64,000 nucleotides of DNA from Microvirga sp. 17 mud 1-3 (GTDB lineage: Bacteria > Pseudomonadota > Alphaproteobacteria > Rhizobiales > Beijerinckiaceae). The notes beneath the pieces are model-generated. The model was not told the origin of the DNA. It did no database searches and was given only the letters and a program-made list of their open reading frames with translations. The position numbers and the translations under genes are program-made. Below are positions 8,771 to 16,511 of the stretch, in pieces. The stretch is from positions 124,001 to 188,000 of the forward strand of contig NZ_CP029481.1 in the NCBI RefSeq assembly GCF_003151255.1. The letters run 5' to 3'. How positions within the stretch are numbered: position 1 is the stretch's first letter; each line of letters starts with the position of its first letter.

Positions 8771-8926
8771 ATGACCGACGCGCAGATCGGACTGATGACC
8801 GCAACGCCCCTCATCGTCATTTTCGCCATCATGCTGTACCGCATGGGAGTGCTGCGCCTGACCGGGACTCTCGCGGCCGTGGCCCTGTCGGTGGCGATCG
8901 CCGGAGCTCTCTTCTTCACCCAATGA
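8771..8926 (+). CDS. Small membrane protein of 51 residues in the nor cluster
   Basis: The frame encodes two hydrophobic helices: roughly residues 8-22 (starting LMTATPLIVIFAIML) and 28-49 (starting LRLTGTLAAVALSVA), with a short charged loop between them. GGAGAG lies ten bases before the ATG, and an NnrR-like box lies 58 bases upstream. I do not recognise a family. Position and regulation suggest a small accessory protein of nitric oxide reduction or NO defence. The convincing ribosome site, codon use like its neighbours and the operator argue that it is real. Confidence 0.7.
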   Translation: MTDAQIGLMTATPLIVIFAIMLYRMGVLRLTGTLAAVALSVAIAGALFFTQ

Positions 8927-8938
8927 GTGGCGCTGGGC

Positions 8939-9634
8939 TCATCCTGTCATAAGGCCCGCAAGGGGGTCGACGCCGATGAGAAGCGCATGCCCCTGGAAGA
9001 CGAACCAGAGATAAAGGGCGGCGGCGACCAGGGCGGGCAGGACCAGCCGGGAGAGGGCGCTCCATGGAGCTTTCCCGGCGACGAGCGCCGCGAAGGGGAT
9101 GACCGAGGTCCCGGCGCTCAGGGCGCGCCAGCGCTCCGGCCCAAGGCGCTTGCGGGCCCTGGCGTCCAGAAGCACGAAGCCGATGAGCGAGAAGGCCGCC
9201 ATGGTGCCGAAGAGCAGCAGGGCGACCAGGGTCCCGTTCGGCGGAATATGCGCAAGCGCCCAGAGAAGGAATGCCCACAGAGCCGGATGCCGCGTGACGG
9301 CCGTGATCGCGCCGGGTGTCTTGCCGCTGTGGAACGAGATCGAGAGCGGGTTGGGCTCCGTTAGACCAGCGACGAGAAGGAAGGCCGCGATGGGCATGAC
9401 GATGAACGGAACATGCCATTGCCACGGCGCCGGATCCCAGAGCCAAACGGTCTCGGCCCGCCGCGCCGCCACGATGAGCCAGCCCAGGAGGGCGAGCGAG
9501 AGCATCGAATAGGCGACGAGATAGGTGGTCCTGCCCATGTGGGCGATCAGTCCGGCACGCAGCCCAGGGCTTGCCGGAATAAGATGAGCCACCAGGAAGG
9601 CCGCCAGTGCGATGCAGAACTCGATCATGGGCAT
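8939..9634 (-). CDS. nnrU: NnrU family membrane protein
   Basis: NnrU proteins are multi-pass membrane proteins of unknown mechanism associated with nitrite and NO reduction in alphaproteobacteria. This one has about 231 residues, six or so helices, and the family-type segment with SFHSGKTPGAITAVTRHPALW. The gene runs toward the small gene at 8771, with 12 bases between the two stops. I chose the ATG at 9634, with GGAG five bases upstream; a further 25 residues would be possible but look unlike the family. Confidence 0.85.
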   Translation of the reverse strand: MPMIEFCIALAAFLVAHLIPASPGLRAGLIAHMGRTTYLVAYSMLSLALLGWLIVAARRAETVWLWDPAPWQWHVPFIVMPIAAFLLVAGLTEPNPLSISFHSGKTPGAITAVTRHPALWAFLLWALAHIPPNGTLVALLLFGTMAAFSLIGFVLLDARARKRLGPERWRALSAGTSVIPFAALVAGKAPWSALSRLVLPALVAAALYLWFVFQGHALLIGVDPLAGLMTG

Positions 9635-9753
9635 GGGTCTCCAGGAGGCTTGGCCGCGCACCCGACGATAATGGGCATACGCCGCGTGGATCTCCCGTGC
9701 GAGAGGCAAGGCGGCCTAGCGAGCGCTTTACCTCCCGCCATCCGGGCGTGGAT

Positions 9754-9999
9754 TCAGGCAGCGCGGCTGATCCGGATTCTCCAGAGGTCCGGGCCTTCTT
9801 CCTGGTAATCCCACCCGAACTCCCCCGGCCGCGCAACATTGAACTGGTAGAACAGGGGCCGCGGGTCGTGGTCGTTCACGAGCAGGAAGGCCTCACCGGG
9901 CGCCAGCTGGTCGAAGGTCTGGAAGATCAGGGGATGGCGCATCCGCGGCACGATCTGCCGGACGTCGATGACGGTTTCGGTCACGTTGCAGCTGCACAT
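9754..9999 (-). CDS. DUF2249 domain protein
   Basis: An 81-residue cytosolic protein beginning MCSCNVTETVIDVRQI, with the DUF2249 pattern of RHPLIFQTFDQL, PGEAFLLVNDHDPRPL and FGWDYQEEGPDLWRIRI. Such domains are frequent in denitrification and NO-stress clusters and may act in haem or Fe-S redox chemistry; function is not established. Its start shares one base with the stop of the upstream DUF59 gene (TGATG), so translation is coupled. Confidence 0.85.
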   Translation of the reverse strand: MCSCNVTETVIDVRQIVPRMRHPLIFQTFDQLAPGEAFLLVNDHDPRPLFYQFNVARPGEFGWDYQEEGPDLWRIRISRAA

Positions 10000-10349
10000 C
10001 AAAAGGTCTTTCTCGGTGAGCGGCCGAGCAGTTCGTGGCCGCGGGGGGTGATGAAATCCGGGCTCCAGACGGGGTCCCAGACCAGATGGACATCGATGCG
10101 GGGAATCTCCGGGAAGCGATGCGCGAGGCTGTCGCGCGCTTCCTCCACGATCATCTCGCCGAGCGGGCAGGCCCGGGTCGTGAGGGTCAGGGCGACCTCG
10201 ACACCCTCCGGAGATTGAGCGGCCCGATAGACCAGGCCGAGATCGACTACGCTGAGGCCGATCTCCGGGTCCATGACGTCCGCCAGGCCCTCGAGAACCA
10301 CCGGATCGAGGGATTGCGGCTCCCTGGAGGCCTTGGCAGGTCGGGTCAT
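9999..10349 (-). CDS. DUF59/MIP18 family Fe-S assembly factor (SufT/PaaD-like)
   Basis: A 116-residue protein with the family motif DPEIGLSVVDLGLVY and the conserved cysteine in LTTRACPLGEMI. DUF59 proteins help deliver iron-sulfur clusters to target proteins. Here it forms a two-gene unit with the DUF2249 gene, and an NnrR-like box lies 54 bases upstream, so it may protect or rebuild Fe-S clusters damaged by NO. That specific role is inference. Confidence 0.85.
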   Translation of the reverse strand: MTRPAKASREPQSLDPVVLEGLADVMDPEIGLSVVDLGLVYRAAQSPEGVEVALTLTTRACPLGEMIVEEARDSLAHRFPEIPRIDVHLVWDPVWSPDFITPRGHELLGRSPRKTF

Positions 10350-10402
10350 CGGTGCTCCTCGCTTCGATGTCGCAACCCTGGCCGAGGGAGGCCCGCGCTT
10401 CT

Positions 10403-10416
10403 TTGCCCTGCCTCAA
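10403..10416. promoter_or_regulatory. NnrR-like box upstream of the DUF59-DUF2249 pair
   Basis: On the minus strand the site reads TTGAGGCAGGGCAA (TTG-N8-CAA). It is 54 bases from the DUF59 start. Its symmetry is poorer than that of the other boxes. Confidence 0.4.
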
Positions 10417-10451
10417 ACAAGGCGCAGTTTCTATGCCGGCACGCCCTCTCC

Positions 10452-10465
10452 TTGTCGCTGCGCAA
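10452..10465. promoter_or_regulatory. NnrR-like box upstream of the DUF1858 gene
   Basis: TTGTCGCTGCGCAA matches TTG-N8-CAA and shares the GCGCAA half with the boxes at 8699, 15038 and 29741. It ends 63 bases before the ATG at 10529. Confidence 0.6.
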
Positions 10466-10528
10466 AGAAGTGCGGGTGCGGCTCGGCTAATCATGAGGCA
10501 TGAAACAGTTCATCACCTGGAGGCTGTC

Positions 10529-10756
10529 ATGCCCCTCGAAGCGACCCAGCTCGTCGACGACGTGATGCGAAAATGGCCTGCAACGATCCGCGTCTTCCTC
10601 GATCACAGGATGCGCTGCGTCGGCTGCCCCATCGCGTGCTTCCATACCATCGACGATGCCTGCCGCGAGCACGGCGCGGATTGCGTGGCTTTCATGGCGG
10701 ATCTTCGCGCCATCGTTGCCCGGGAAGAGGCGCGGGCCTGCACGTCGCCGGACTAG
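10529..10756 (+). CDS. DUF1858 redox-disulfide domain protein
   Basis: A 75-residue protein with the DUF1858 pattern: VMRKWPATIRVFLDHRMRCVGC, a CxxxC-type pair (CVGCPIAC), then TIDDACREHG. This domain is named for its association with hybrid-cluster-protein genes and probably binds a metal or undergoes thiol redox chemistry. GGAGG precedes the ATG. It is divergent from the DUF59 pair, with an NnrR-like box on each side of the shared region, so both belong to the NO response. Confidence 0.85.
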   Translation: MPLEATQLVDDVMRKWPATIRVFLDHRMRCVGCPIACFHTIDDACREHGADCVAFMADLRAIVAREEARACTSPD

Positions 10757-10781
10757 GCGCCTTCGGACGGTCGGGGCGAAT

Positions 10782-11606
10782 TCAGGTCGGCGTGCCTTCG
10801 GCAAGCAGGAAGAGCTTGTGCGGATCGCGGATCGTGATCCGCTGACGCCCGCTCTCGACGAGGCCCCGCTCCTCCCAGCTGCTCAGAATCCGGCTCACGG
10901 TGTGGAGCGTGGTCCCGGTCATCTCCGCGACATCCTGCCGCGAGATCGGAAAGTCGATCTGGATACCGTCCTCGCTCTTCCGGCCGGCCTGATGGGCCAG
11001 ACGTAGCAGGGCGTGGGCCACGCGCTTCTCGACCTGCTCGGTCGAGATCTCGACGACGCGCGTATGGGCGTCCTGGAGTCGGTTTCCGACCGTCTGGAGG
11101 GTGTTGACCGCAAGCGAGGGATGCTTGGCGACAAGGCGCGACCATGCGGCAGAGGGCCAGACGAGCGCGATGCTGTCCACGATCGCAAGGGCCGTCGCGG
11201 GATAGCGTGGCCGGCCCATGGCTATGGCGATTCCGAACAATTCCCCGGGCGTGACGAAGCGGACCACCACCTGCTGGCCCTCCGGCGTCACCTTCATGAC
11301 GCGCAGATGCCCGTGAAGCAGCACGAAGAAGGAATGCGCCTCCTCGTCCTGCTGGAACACTGGCGTGCCTTTGGGATACCGGATCGATTGCGCCTCGCGC
11401 AGGATCTGGTCGAGATCGTCGGACGGTAGCCCGGCGAACATGGGCAGGCCGGCCACGAGGGATCTGTCTAGGCTCGCCATCGGCACATTCCCAAATCGGC
11501 TCGCATGATCGACGAAGAGCCCGGAAAAGGGTTCCGCCCGGCTCTTCGGCTCCGAAGTCTCCGCTTGAGGCCGGTCAGGCTCGGCCGGTTGCAAGAGGCT
11601 CTTCAC
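10782..11606 (-). CDS. nnrR: Crp/Fnr-family regulator, probable NnrR
   Basis: Transcription factor with an N-terminal cyclic-nucleotide-type sensor domain and a C-terminal winged helix. The recognition helix reads TGTTLHTVSRILSSWEERGLV: Ser-Arg is kept, but His replaces the Glu of FNR/FixK. There is no FNR-type N-terminal cysteine cluster. This fits NnrR-like NO-responsive activators and a half-site TTGCG rather than TTGAT. The GTG at 11606 has a good AAGGA site; an ATG at 11480 (232 residues, closer to family size) is an alternative start with a weaker site. It lies inside the cluster it probably controls. Confidence 0.8.
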   Translation of the reverse strand: MKSLLQPAEPDRPQAETSEPKSRAEPFSGLFVDHASRFGNVPMASLDRSLVAGLPMFAGLPSDDLDQILREAQSIRYPKGTPVFQQDEEAHSFFVLLHGHLRVMKVTPEGQQVVVRFVTPGELFGIAIAMGRPRYPATALAIVDSIALVWPSAAWSRLVAKHPSLAVNTLQTVGNRLQDAHTRVVEISTEQVEKRVAHALLRLAHQAGRKSEDGIQIDFPISRQDVAEMTGTTLHTVSRILSSWEERGLVESGRQRITIRDPHKLFLLAEGTPT

Positions 11607-11733
11607 TGGGTCCTTTTACCTTAAGGAGCCCGGCGGGCAAGTCTGGGAAGGGAAACAGGCCTGCCGTCAGCTGGTAGGAAAGAGGGTGAGAGCGGCGGCC
11701 GGAGCCGCAAAAGTTGCAAAATGGTCTGGCTCC

Positions 11734-11747
11734 TTGCGCCAAAACAA
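11734..11747. promoter_or_regulatory. NnrR-like box upstream of pseudoazurin
   Basis: On the minus strand this reads TTGTTTTGGCGCAA, with the conserved GCGCAA half. It ends 86 bases before the pseudoazurin ATG and lies 128 bases from the regulator's GTG, so it could serve either gene, including autoregulation. Confidence 0.5.
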
Positions 11748-11832
11748 ACAAGCGGGTGGCACTCCGGCGTATCACCCTCCTCAAGAGCTTCGGCCCGAGG
11801 CTCACAGGTTCGCATGACAGAGGAGATGGATT

Positions 11833-12288
11833 ATGCGCAAGGTCATCATGCTCGGCGTTCTCGTGGCGGCACTCGGAGCCGCTGGCGCAGCCGGCGCGGC
11901 CGAGGTCGAAGTAAAGATGCTCAACAAGGGCACCGAGGGCGTCATGGTGTTCGAGCCGGCGCTCGTGAAGATCAATCCGGGCGACACGGTGAAGTTCGTG
12001 GCGGCCGACAAGGGCCACAACGTCGAGAGCATCGACGCGATGACCCCCGAAGGCGGCAAGGCCTTCGTCGGCAAGGTCAACGAGGAACTCGCCATCACGT
12101 TCGATAAGCCCGGCGCCTATGGCTACAAGTGCAAGCCCCATTACGGAATGGGCATGGTCGGCCTCGTCGTGGTCGGCGAGCCGGCCAATCTCGATCAGGC
12201 CAAGGCGGCCGCCCATCCGGGCAAGGCCAAGCAGGCGTTCGCGACCCTCTTCGACAAGCTTGCCACCACGGCGACCGCCGCCAAGTAG
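11833..12288 (+). CDS. paz: Pseudoazurin
   Basis: Periplasmic blue copper protein carrying electrons, most likely to NirK and possibly NosZ. The 151-residue precursor has a signal peptide (about residues 1-22, AAGAAGAAE cleavage region). The type 1 copper ligands are His62, Cys100, His103 and Met108, spaced as in known pseudoazurins. The C-terminal 25 residues (QAKAAAHPGKAKQAF and onward) are the usual family tail. GAGGAG precedes the ATG. Confidence 0.95.
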   Translation: MRKVIMLGVLVAALGAAGAAGAAEVEVKMLNKGTEGVMVFEPALVKINPGDTVKFVAADKGHNVESIDAMTPEGGKAFVGKVNEELAITFDKPGAYGYKCKPHYGMGMVGLVVVGEPANLDQAKAAAHPGKAKQAFATLFDKLATTATAAK

Positions 12289-12306
12289 CCTTCGTCCGAG
12301 CACGTC

Positions 12307-12319
12307 TTGTCACTGACAA
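12307..12319. promoter_or_regulatory. 13-bp palindrome upstream of ccoG
   Basis: TTGTCACTGACAA is a perfect palindrome around one central base, 37 bases before the ccoG start. Its TTG-N7-CAA spacing is one base short of an Fnr-type box, so the binding factor, if any, is unclear. Confidence 0.3.
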
Positions 12320-12356
12320 TCCCGCATCGCCGCGCCCAAGGCGTGGCGATGCCAGC

Positions 12357-13817
12357 ATGGCACCCGTTTCGATGGCGACTCTCGACATCAGCTTCAAGCC
12401 GGAGCGCGCCCATCTGCGCAGACCCAAGCGCGGCGTCATCGCGGAGCGGGTCGTTCCCCAGGCGGTCCGGGGGCGCTATCGCCGCCTGAAATGGGCAGCC
12501 CTCATTCTCTGTCTGACCATTTACTACATTCTGCCCTTCGTGCGCTGGGAGCGGGGACCCGGCCAGCCCGGGCAGGCGGTCCTCTTCGACATGGAGCGGG
12601 GCCGCCTCTATGCCTTTTTCATCGAGATCTGGCCGCAGGAGGTCTATTACCTCACGGGCCTCCTGGTCCTGGCGACCCTCGTGCTCATCTGGATCAACGC
12701 TGTCGCCGGGCGGATCTGGTGCGGGTATTTCTGCCCCCAGACGGTCTGGACCGACCTGTTCCTGCTCGTCGAGCGCGCGATCGAGGGCGACCGCCGGGAG
12801 CGCCTGAAAAAGCGCGACGCTCCCCTCACGGTGCGTCGCATTCTTGAGATCGGCCTCAAGCACGCAGCCTGGATCCTCGTCTCCATGGCGACGGGTGGTG
12901 CCTTCGTGCTGTATTTCGCCGATGCGCCGACCCTCGTGGGCGACATGGTCACGGGCCGAGCCTCGGCCATCGCTTATGCGTGGGTCGTCATCCTGACGGG
13001 CACGACCTATGTGCTCGCCGGTTTTGCCCGCGAGCAGGTCTGCACCTGGATGTGCCCGTGGCCCCGGCTCCAGGGCGCCATCTGGGACCCGGAGGCGCTG
13101 ACCGTCAATTATCGGGACTATAGGGGCGAACCGCGCGGCTCTGCCAAGAAGGCCGCCGAGCTGCGGGCGAAGGGCGAGCCGGCCGGGGATTGCGTCGATT
13201 GCCTGCAATGCGTGAATGTCTGTCCCATCGGCATCGATATCAGGGAGGGACCGAATTTCGCTTGCATCAATTGCGGCCTCTGCGTCGATGCCTGCGACGG
13301 CGTCATGGCCAAGCTCGACCGTCCGCGCGGCCTCATCGACTACGAGGCCTGGGCCAATATCGAGCGGGAGCGCAGCGGGCAGCCCGCCCGCCGGCGCGTG
13401 GTCCGCACGAAGACAGTCGCGCTCGGCCTCGCCATCGTGGCGCTTGCGGCCGCGATGGGCGTTGGTCTCGCACTGCGCGGCGATGCTAAGATCGCCGTCA
13501 TCCACGACCGTAACCCGGTCGCAGTTCGTTTGTCCGACGGGCGCACGCGCAACGGTTACACGGTGCGGCTCTATAACAAGGCCGACAATGAGCGCTCGTT
13601 CCGGCTCGCCGTGAGCGGCCTCACTGACGCAGCCATCGAGGTGGTGGGTCATGATGCAGCCGTGAGCGTGGCATCGGATGCGACCCGCGAACTGCGTGTG
13701 CTCGTGTCCTCCGCTGAGGGCGAGAGACGGTCCATCGCCTTTGTGGCGACCGATCTCGCGTCCGGGCGGGCCGTGACCGCGCAGGACATGTTCATTCCAA
13801 GCGAAGGAGGCCGCTGA
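12357..13817 (+). CDS. ccoG: CcoG/FixG-type polyferredoxin
   Basis: Membrane-bound iron-sulfur protein; CcoG family members reduce copper for assembly of haem-copper oxidases. The 486-residue protein has several N-terminal helices, CGYFCPQTVW and CTWMCPWPRLQG metal or cluster motifs, and two 4Fe-4S motifs, CVDCLQCVNVCP and CINCGLCVDAC. A final periplasmic immunoglobulin-like FixG C-terminal domain follows. It overlaps the nnrS start (TGATG). No ccoNOP oxidase genes are nearby, so here it may serve Cu(I) supply for NirK, NosZ or NnrS, which is inference. The start is approximate: the ribosome site is weak. Confidence 0.88.
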   Translation: MAPVSMATLDISFKPERAHLRRPKRGVIAERVVPQAVRGRYRRLKWAALILCLTIYYILPFVRWERGPGQPGQAVLFDMERGRLYAFFIEIWPQEVYYLTGLLVLATLVLIWINAVAGRIWCGYFCPQTVWTDLFLLVERAIEGDRRERLKKRDAPLTVRRILEIGLKHAAWILVSMATGGAFVLYFADAPTLVGDMVTGRASAIAYAWVVILTGTTYVLAGFAREQVCTWMCPWPRLQGAIWDPEALTVNYRDYRGEPRGSAKKAAELRAKGEPAGDCVDCLQCVNVCPIGIDIREGPNFACINCGLCVDACDGVMAKLDRPRGLIDYEAWANIERERSGQPARRRVVRTKTVALGLAIVALAAAMGVGLALRGDAKIAVIHDRNPVAVRLSDGRTRNGYTVRLYNKADNERSFRLAVSGLTDAAIEVVGHDAAVSVASDATRELRVLVSSAEGERRSIAFVATDLASGRAVTAQDMFIPSEGGR

Positions 13818-14998
13818 TGGCTCCGATCCCACGCCTGCGGGACTACAAGGGACCTGCGCTTCTCTCCTACGGCTTCCGTCCGTTCTTCCTGTTCGGCTCC
13901 CTCTATGCGGGCCTCGCGATTCTGGCTTGGCTGCCGATGTTCTATGGGGAATTGTCCCTGTCGACGGCATTCGCGCCCCGCGACTGGCACATCCACGAGA
14001 TGCTCTACGGTTATCTCACGGCCGTGGTGACGGGCTTCCTCCTGACGGCGGTCCCGAACTGGACCGGGCGCCTTCCGCTCCAGGGGCGGCCTCTGCTGGT
14101 GCTGGTGCTGGTCTGGGCTGCCGGGCGCGTGGCCGTCACGGTCTCGGCCTGGATCGGATGGGAGCTCGCGGCCGTCATCGACAATGCCTTCCTGCTTCTC
14201 GTGGCGGCCGCCTTGGGCCGTGAGATCCTCAAAGGAAAGAACTGGCGCAACCTCAAGGTCCTGATCGCGCTCGCGGTCCTCTTCGTGGGCAATGTCGTGT
14301 TCCACCTGGAATCGCATTTCGTCAGTGTCACCGAATACGGCACCCGCCTGGGGATTGCCGCCACCATGATGCTGATCATGCTCATCGGCGGGCGCATCCT
14401 GCCCAGCTTCACGCGCAACTGGCTCGCGCGCGCCAATCCTGGCCGGTTGCCGGCGCCCTTCGGGACCTTCGACATCGTCTCCATGGTGGCGGCCGGCGTG
14501 GCGCTTCTCGCCTGGACCTTCATGCCCTTTGGGCCGCTGACCGGAGCGCTCCTGATCGCGGCCGGCCTGCTCCAGGCGGCGCGCCTCGGACGCTGGGCCG
14601 GGGACCGCACCTGGCGGGACCGGCTCGTCCTGATCCTGCACGTCGCCTATGCGTTCGTGCCGCTCGGTTTCGTCCTGACCGGCCTTGCAGCATTGGAACT
14701 CCTGCCCACGGGCGCCGGCATCCATGCCTGGACCGGCGGCGCCATGGGGGTGATGACTCTGGCCGTGATGTCGCGGGCGAGCCTCGGACATACCGGGAGA
14801 GCCCTCGTCGCCTCGACCGCCACCCAGATCCTTTACGGTTTCGTGGTCGTCGCTGCGCTCGCGCGGGTCTGTGCCGCGGTCCATCCTGCCTGGAGCGACC
14901 CGCTGCTGCATCTGGCCGGCGGCGCCTGGGCGGCAGCCTTTATCGGCTTTGCGATCGCCTATTGGGCGGTGTTCACCCGGCCGCGGCTTTCCGCTTGA
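13817..14998 (+). CDS. nnrS: NnrS family haem-copper membrane protein
   Basis: NnrS is a haem- and copper-containing membrane protein that protects against nitric oxide stress. The 393-residue protein has about twelve helices, the N-terminal YGFRPFFLFGSLYAGLAILAW-like motif (only partly quoted: GFRPFFLFGSLYAG), DWHIHEMLYGY, and GGRILPSFTRNWL. It shares a base with the ccoG stop, so the two are translationally coupled. Its regulation probably follows NnrR, as the name of the family implies. Confidence 0.93.
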   Translation: MAPIPRLRDYKGPALLSYGFRPFFLFGSLYAGLAILAWLPMFYGELSLSTAFAPRDWHIHEMLYGYLTAVVTGFLLTAVPNWTGRLPLQGRPLLVLVLVWAAGRVAVTVSAWIGWELAAVIDNAFLLLVAAALGREILKGKNWRNLKVLIALAVLFVGNVVFHLESHFVSVTEYGTRLGIAATMMLIMLIGGRILPSFTRNWLARANPGRLPAPFGTFDIVSMVAAGVALLAWTFMPFGPLTGALLIAAGLLQAARLGRWAGDRTWRDRLVLILHVAYAFVPLGFVLTGLAALELLPTGAGIHAWTGGAMGVMTLAVMSRASLGHTGRALVASTATQILYGFVVVAALARVCAAVHPAWSDPLLHLAGGAWAAAFIGFAIAYWAVFTRPRLSA

Positions 14999-15037
14999 GG
15001 TAGGCGCGCTCTGCACGCCTCCGTCGACATCGTTCCA

Positions 15038-15051
15038 TTGATCTGGCGCAA
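15038..15051. promoter_or_regulatory. NnrR-like box upstream of the DUF6455 gene
   Basis: TTGATCTGGCGCAA combines an FNR-like TTGAT half with the GCGCAA half common in this cluster. It ends 51 bases before the ATG at 15103, an ideal activator distance. Confidence 0.65.
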
Positions 15052-15102
15052 AGTGCCGGGTGCGGCTTCGTGCCAGTCTTGCGTGAGACCAGGGAGGTTC
15101 CG

Positions 15103-15474
15103 ATGGGTCTGATGAGCGCATGGACGAAATGGCAATCCGCCCGCGCGGCGGAAGGAGAGCTGGCCCGCCTGGGCACGGAGGACCTCCGCAGCCTTGCCCG
15201 GGATGCAGGGGTCTCGGCCGATCAGCTGGTCCGGCTGGCGTCACGGCGCGCCAAGGGCGCCGATGAGCTGCCGCTCCTCATGAAGGCTCTTGGCCTCTCG
15301 CCGGAAAAGACTGCCCGTACCCGTCCTGACGTCATGCGCGACATGAGCGTCGTCTGTTCCGGCTGCAAGGTGGCGAGCCATTGCCGGCGTGCCATCGAGT
15401 CGGGTTGGGCGCCGGTCGTGCAGCGATACTGCCCGAACGCCGTGACCCTCCAGGCCTTGCTGGACGAGAGGTGA
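15103..15474 (+). CDS. DUF6455-like cysteine protein
   Basis: A 123-residue soluble protein. The N-terminal half is helical and charged (LARLGTEDLRSLARDAGVS). The C-terminal part holds four conserved cysteines: CSGCKVASHC, then YCPNAVTLQAL. The pattern resembles DUF6455 proteins, whose function is unknown; the cysteines suggest metal or Fe-S binding. AGGGAGG lies seven bases before the ATG and an NnrR-like box lies 51 bases upstream. It is separated from nnrS by 104 bases and probably has its own NO-responsive promoter. Confidence 0.75.
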   Translation: MGLMSAWTKWQSARAAEGELARLGTEDLRSLARDAGVSADQLVRLASRRAKGADELPLLMKALGLSPEKTARTRPDVMRDMSVVCSGCKVASHCRRAIESGWAPVVQRYCPNAVTLQALLDER

Positions 15475-15500
15475 TCCCGGGCGCAGGGTCCAGGATTGTC

Positions 15501-16502
15501 TCAGGCCGCCAGAATGGTGCGCTTTTCGCCGCTGTCCGTCGTCAGGCGGACTTCGCCTGTTCCGATCCGGCGCAGGGTTTCGGCGATTGCTTCCTCGGGC
15601 AGAAGGCTGAAGGCGGTTGAAAGAGCGTCGGCTGCCGTTGCCGTGGGCATGACGACCGTAACGCTCCGGTACAACCGGGCGGAGGAACCGGTGCGCGGAT
15701 CGAGCAGATGATTGAAGCGCCCGTCCGGATCGAAGCGGAAGCCGTAGGCTCCTGATGTCGCCACCGCCCGGTCGACCGCCTCCAGAACCGCGTCGACCCG
15801 CTCCGGATGGTCCGGATCGGCAATGCCGACCCGCCAGGGTGAGCCGTCCGGATGCGCGCCGATGGCCCGGCTCTCGCCCATGTCGACGAGGCTGCTGGTG
15901 ATGCCGCCCTCCCGCAGGATGTCGACGACCCGGTCGGTTACGTAGCCCTGCGCGATGCCGTTCAGGGTCAGCCCCATGCCGCGATGCGCGAAGGCGATGC
16001 GGTTGCGGTCGAACGCGATATGCCCGAACCCGACCCGCTCCAGTGCCGATCCCACGGACGCCTCCGACGGCCCGCGAGGATCCGCGCCAGGCGCCGTGAA
16101 GTGGTCGCGATAGAGGGTCCAGAGAGCCTGCACGGTGGGGTCGAAGGCGCCGCCAGTCAGCGCGCCGTAGCGGCCACATTCCTCGAGGAGCGCCACGAGC
16201 TCGGCCGGCGGCGCGACGAGCATTCCCTGCCTGTTGAGCACCGACAGGGTGGAATCGTCCCTGTAGAGACTAAAGATCTCCTCCATGCGGCGCAGCTCCG
16301 CGAGCGAGCGCTCGACGAGCCGCTCGGCAGTGGCGCGGTCATGGTGATGGATCTGCAAGGTGGCCACCGCGCCCATCGCGTGGCCCTGCCACGTCACGAG
16401 CCGGGCCTCAGCCCGCGCCGCCCGTCCGAACGGCAGAAGGCTCAGGCCCGCCGCCGCCGCGCTGATTCCGATAACCCGCCTGCGGGAGAGGAGAGGGGAC
16501 AT
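15501..16502 (-). CDS. nosX: NosX, ApbE-family FAD:protein FMN transferase
   Basis: Periplasmic flavin transferase that covalently attaches FMN to the NosR flavodoxin-like domain. The 333-residue precursor starts with a twin-arginine signal (SRRRVIGISAA). ApbE motifs include GHAMGAVATLQI, GGAFDPTVQALW, the GIAQGYVTD segment and DPRTGSSARLYRSVTV. It is the last gene of the nos operon, nine bases after nosL. Confidence 0.93.
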   Translation of the reverse strand: MSPLLSRRRVIGISAAAAGLSLLPFGRAARAEARLVTWQGHAMGAVATLQIHHHDRATAERLVERSLAELRRMEEIFSLYRDDSTLSVLNRQGMLVAPPAELVALLEECGRYGALTGGAFDPTVQALWTLYRDHFTAPGADPRGPSEASVGSALERVGFGHIAFDRNRIAFAHRGMGLTLNGIAQGYVTDRVVDILREGGITSSLVDMGESRAIGAHPDGSPWRVGIADPDHPERVDAVLEAVDRAVATSGAYGFRFDPDGRFNHLLDPRTGSSARLYRSVTVVMPTATAADALSTAFSLLPEEAIAETLRRIGTGEVRLTTDSGEKRTILAA

Positions 16503-16511
16503 GGGATTTCC

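Noticed and set aside
12195..13970. 591-codon frame on the minus strand opposite ccoG
   Set aside because: The plus-strand gene has full Fe-S motifs and family length; the antisense translation is a GC-driven artefact.
13649..15244. 531-codon frame opposite nnrS
   Set aside because: Gly/Arg/Glu/His-rich shadow of NnrS with no recognisable domain.
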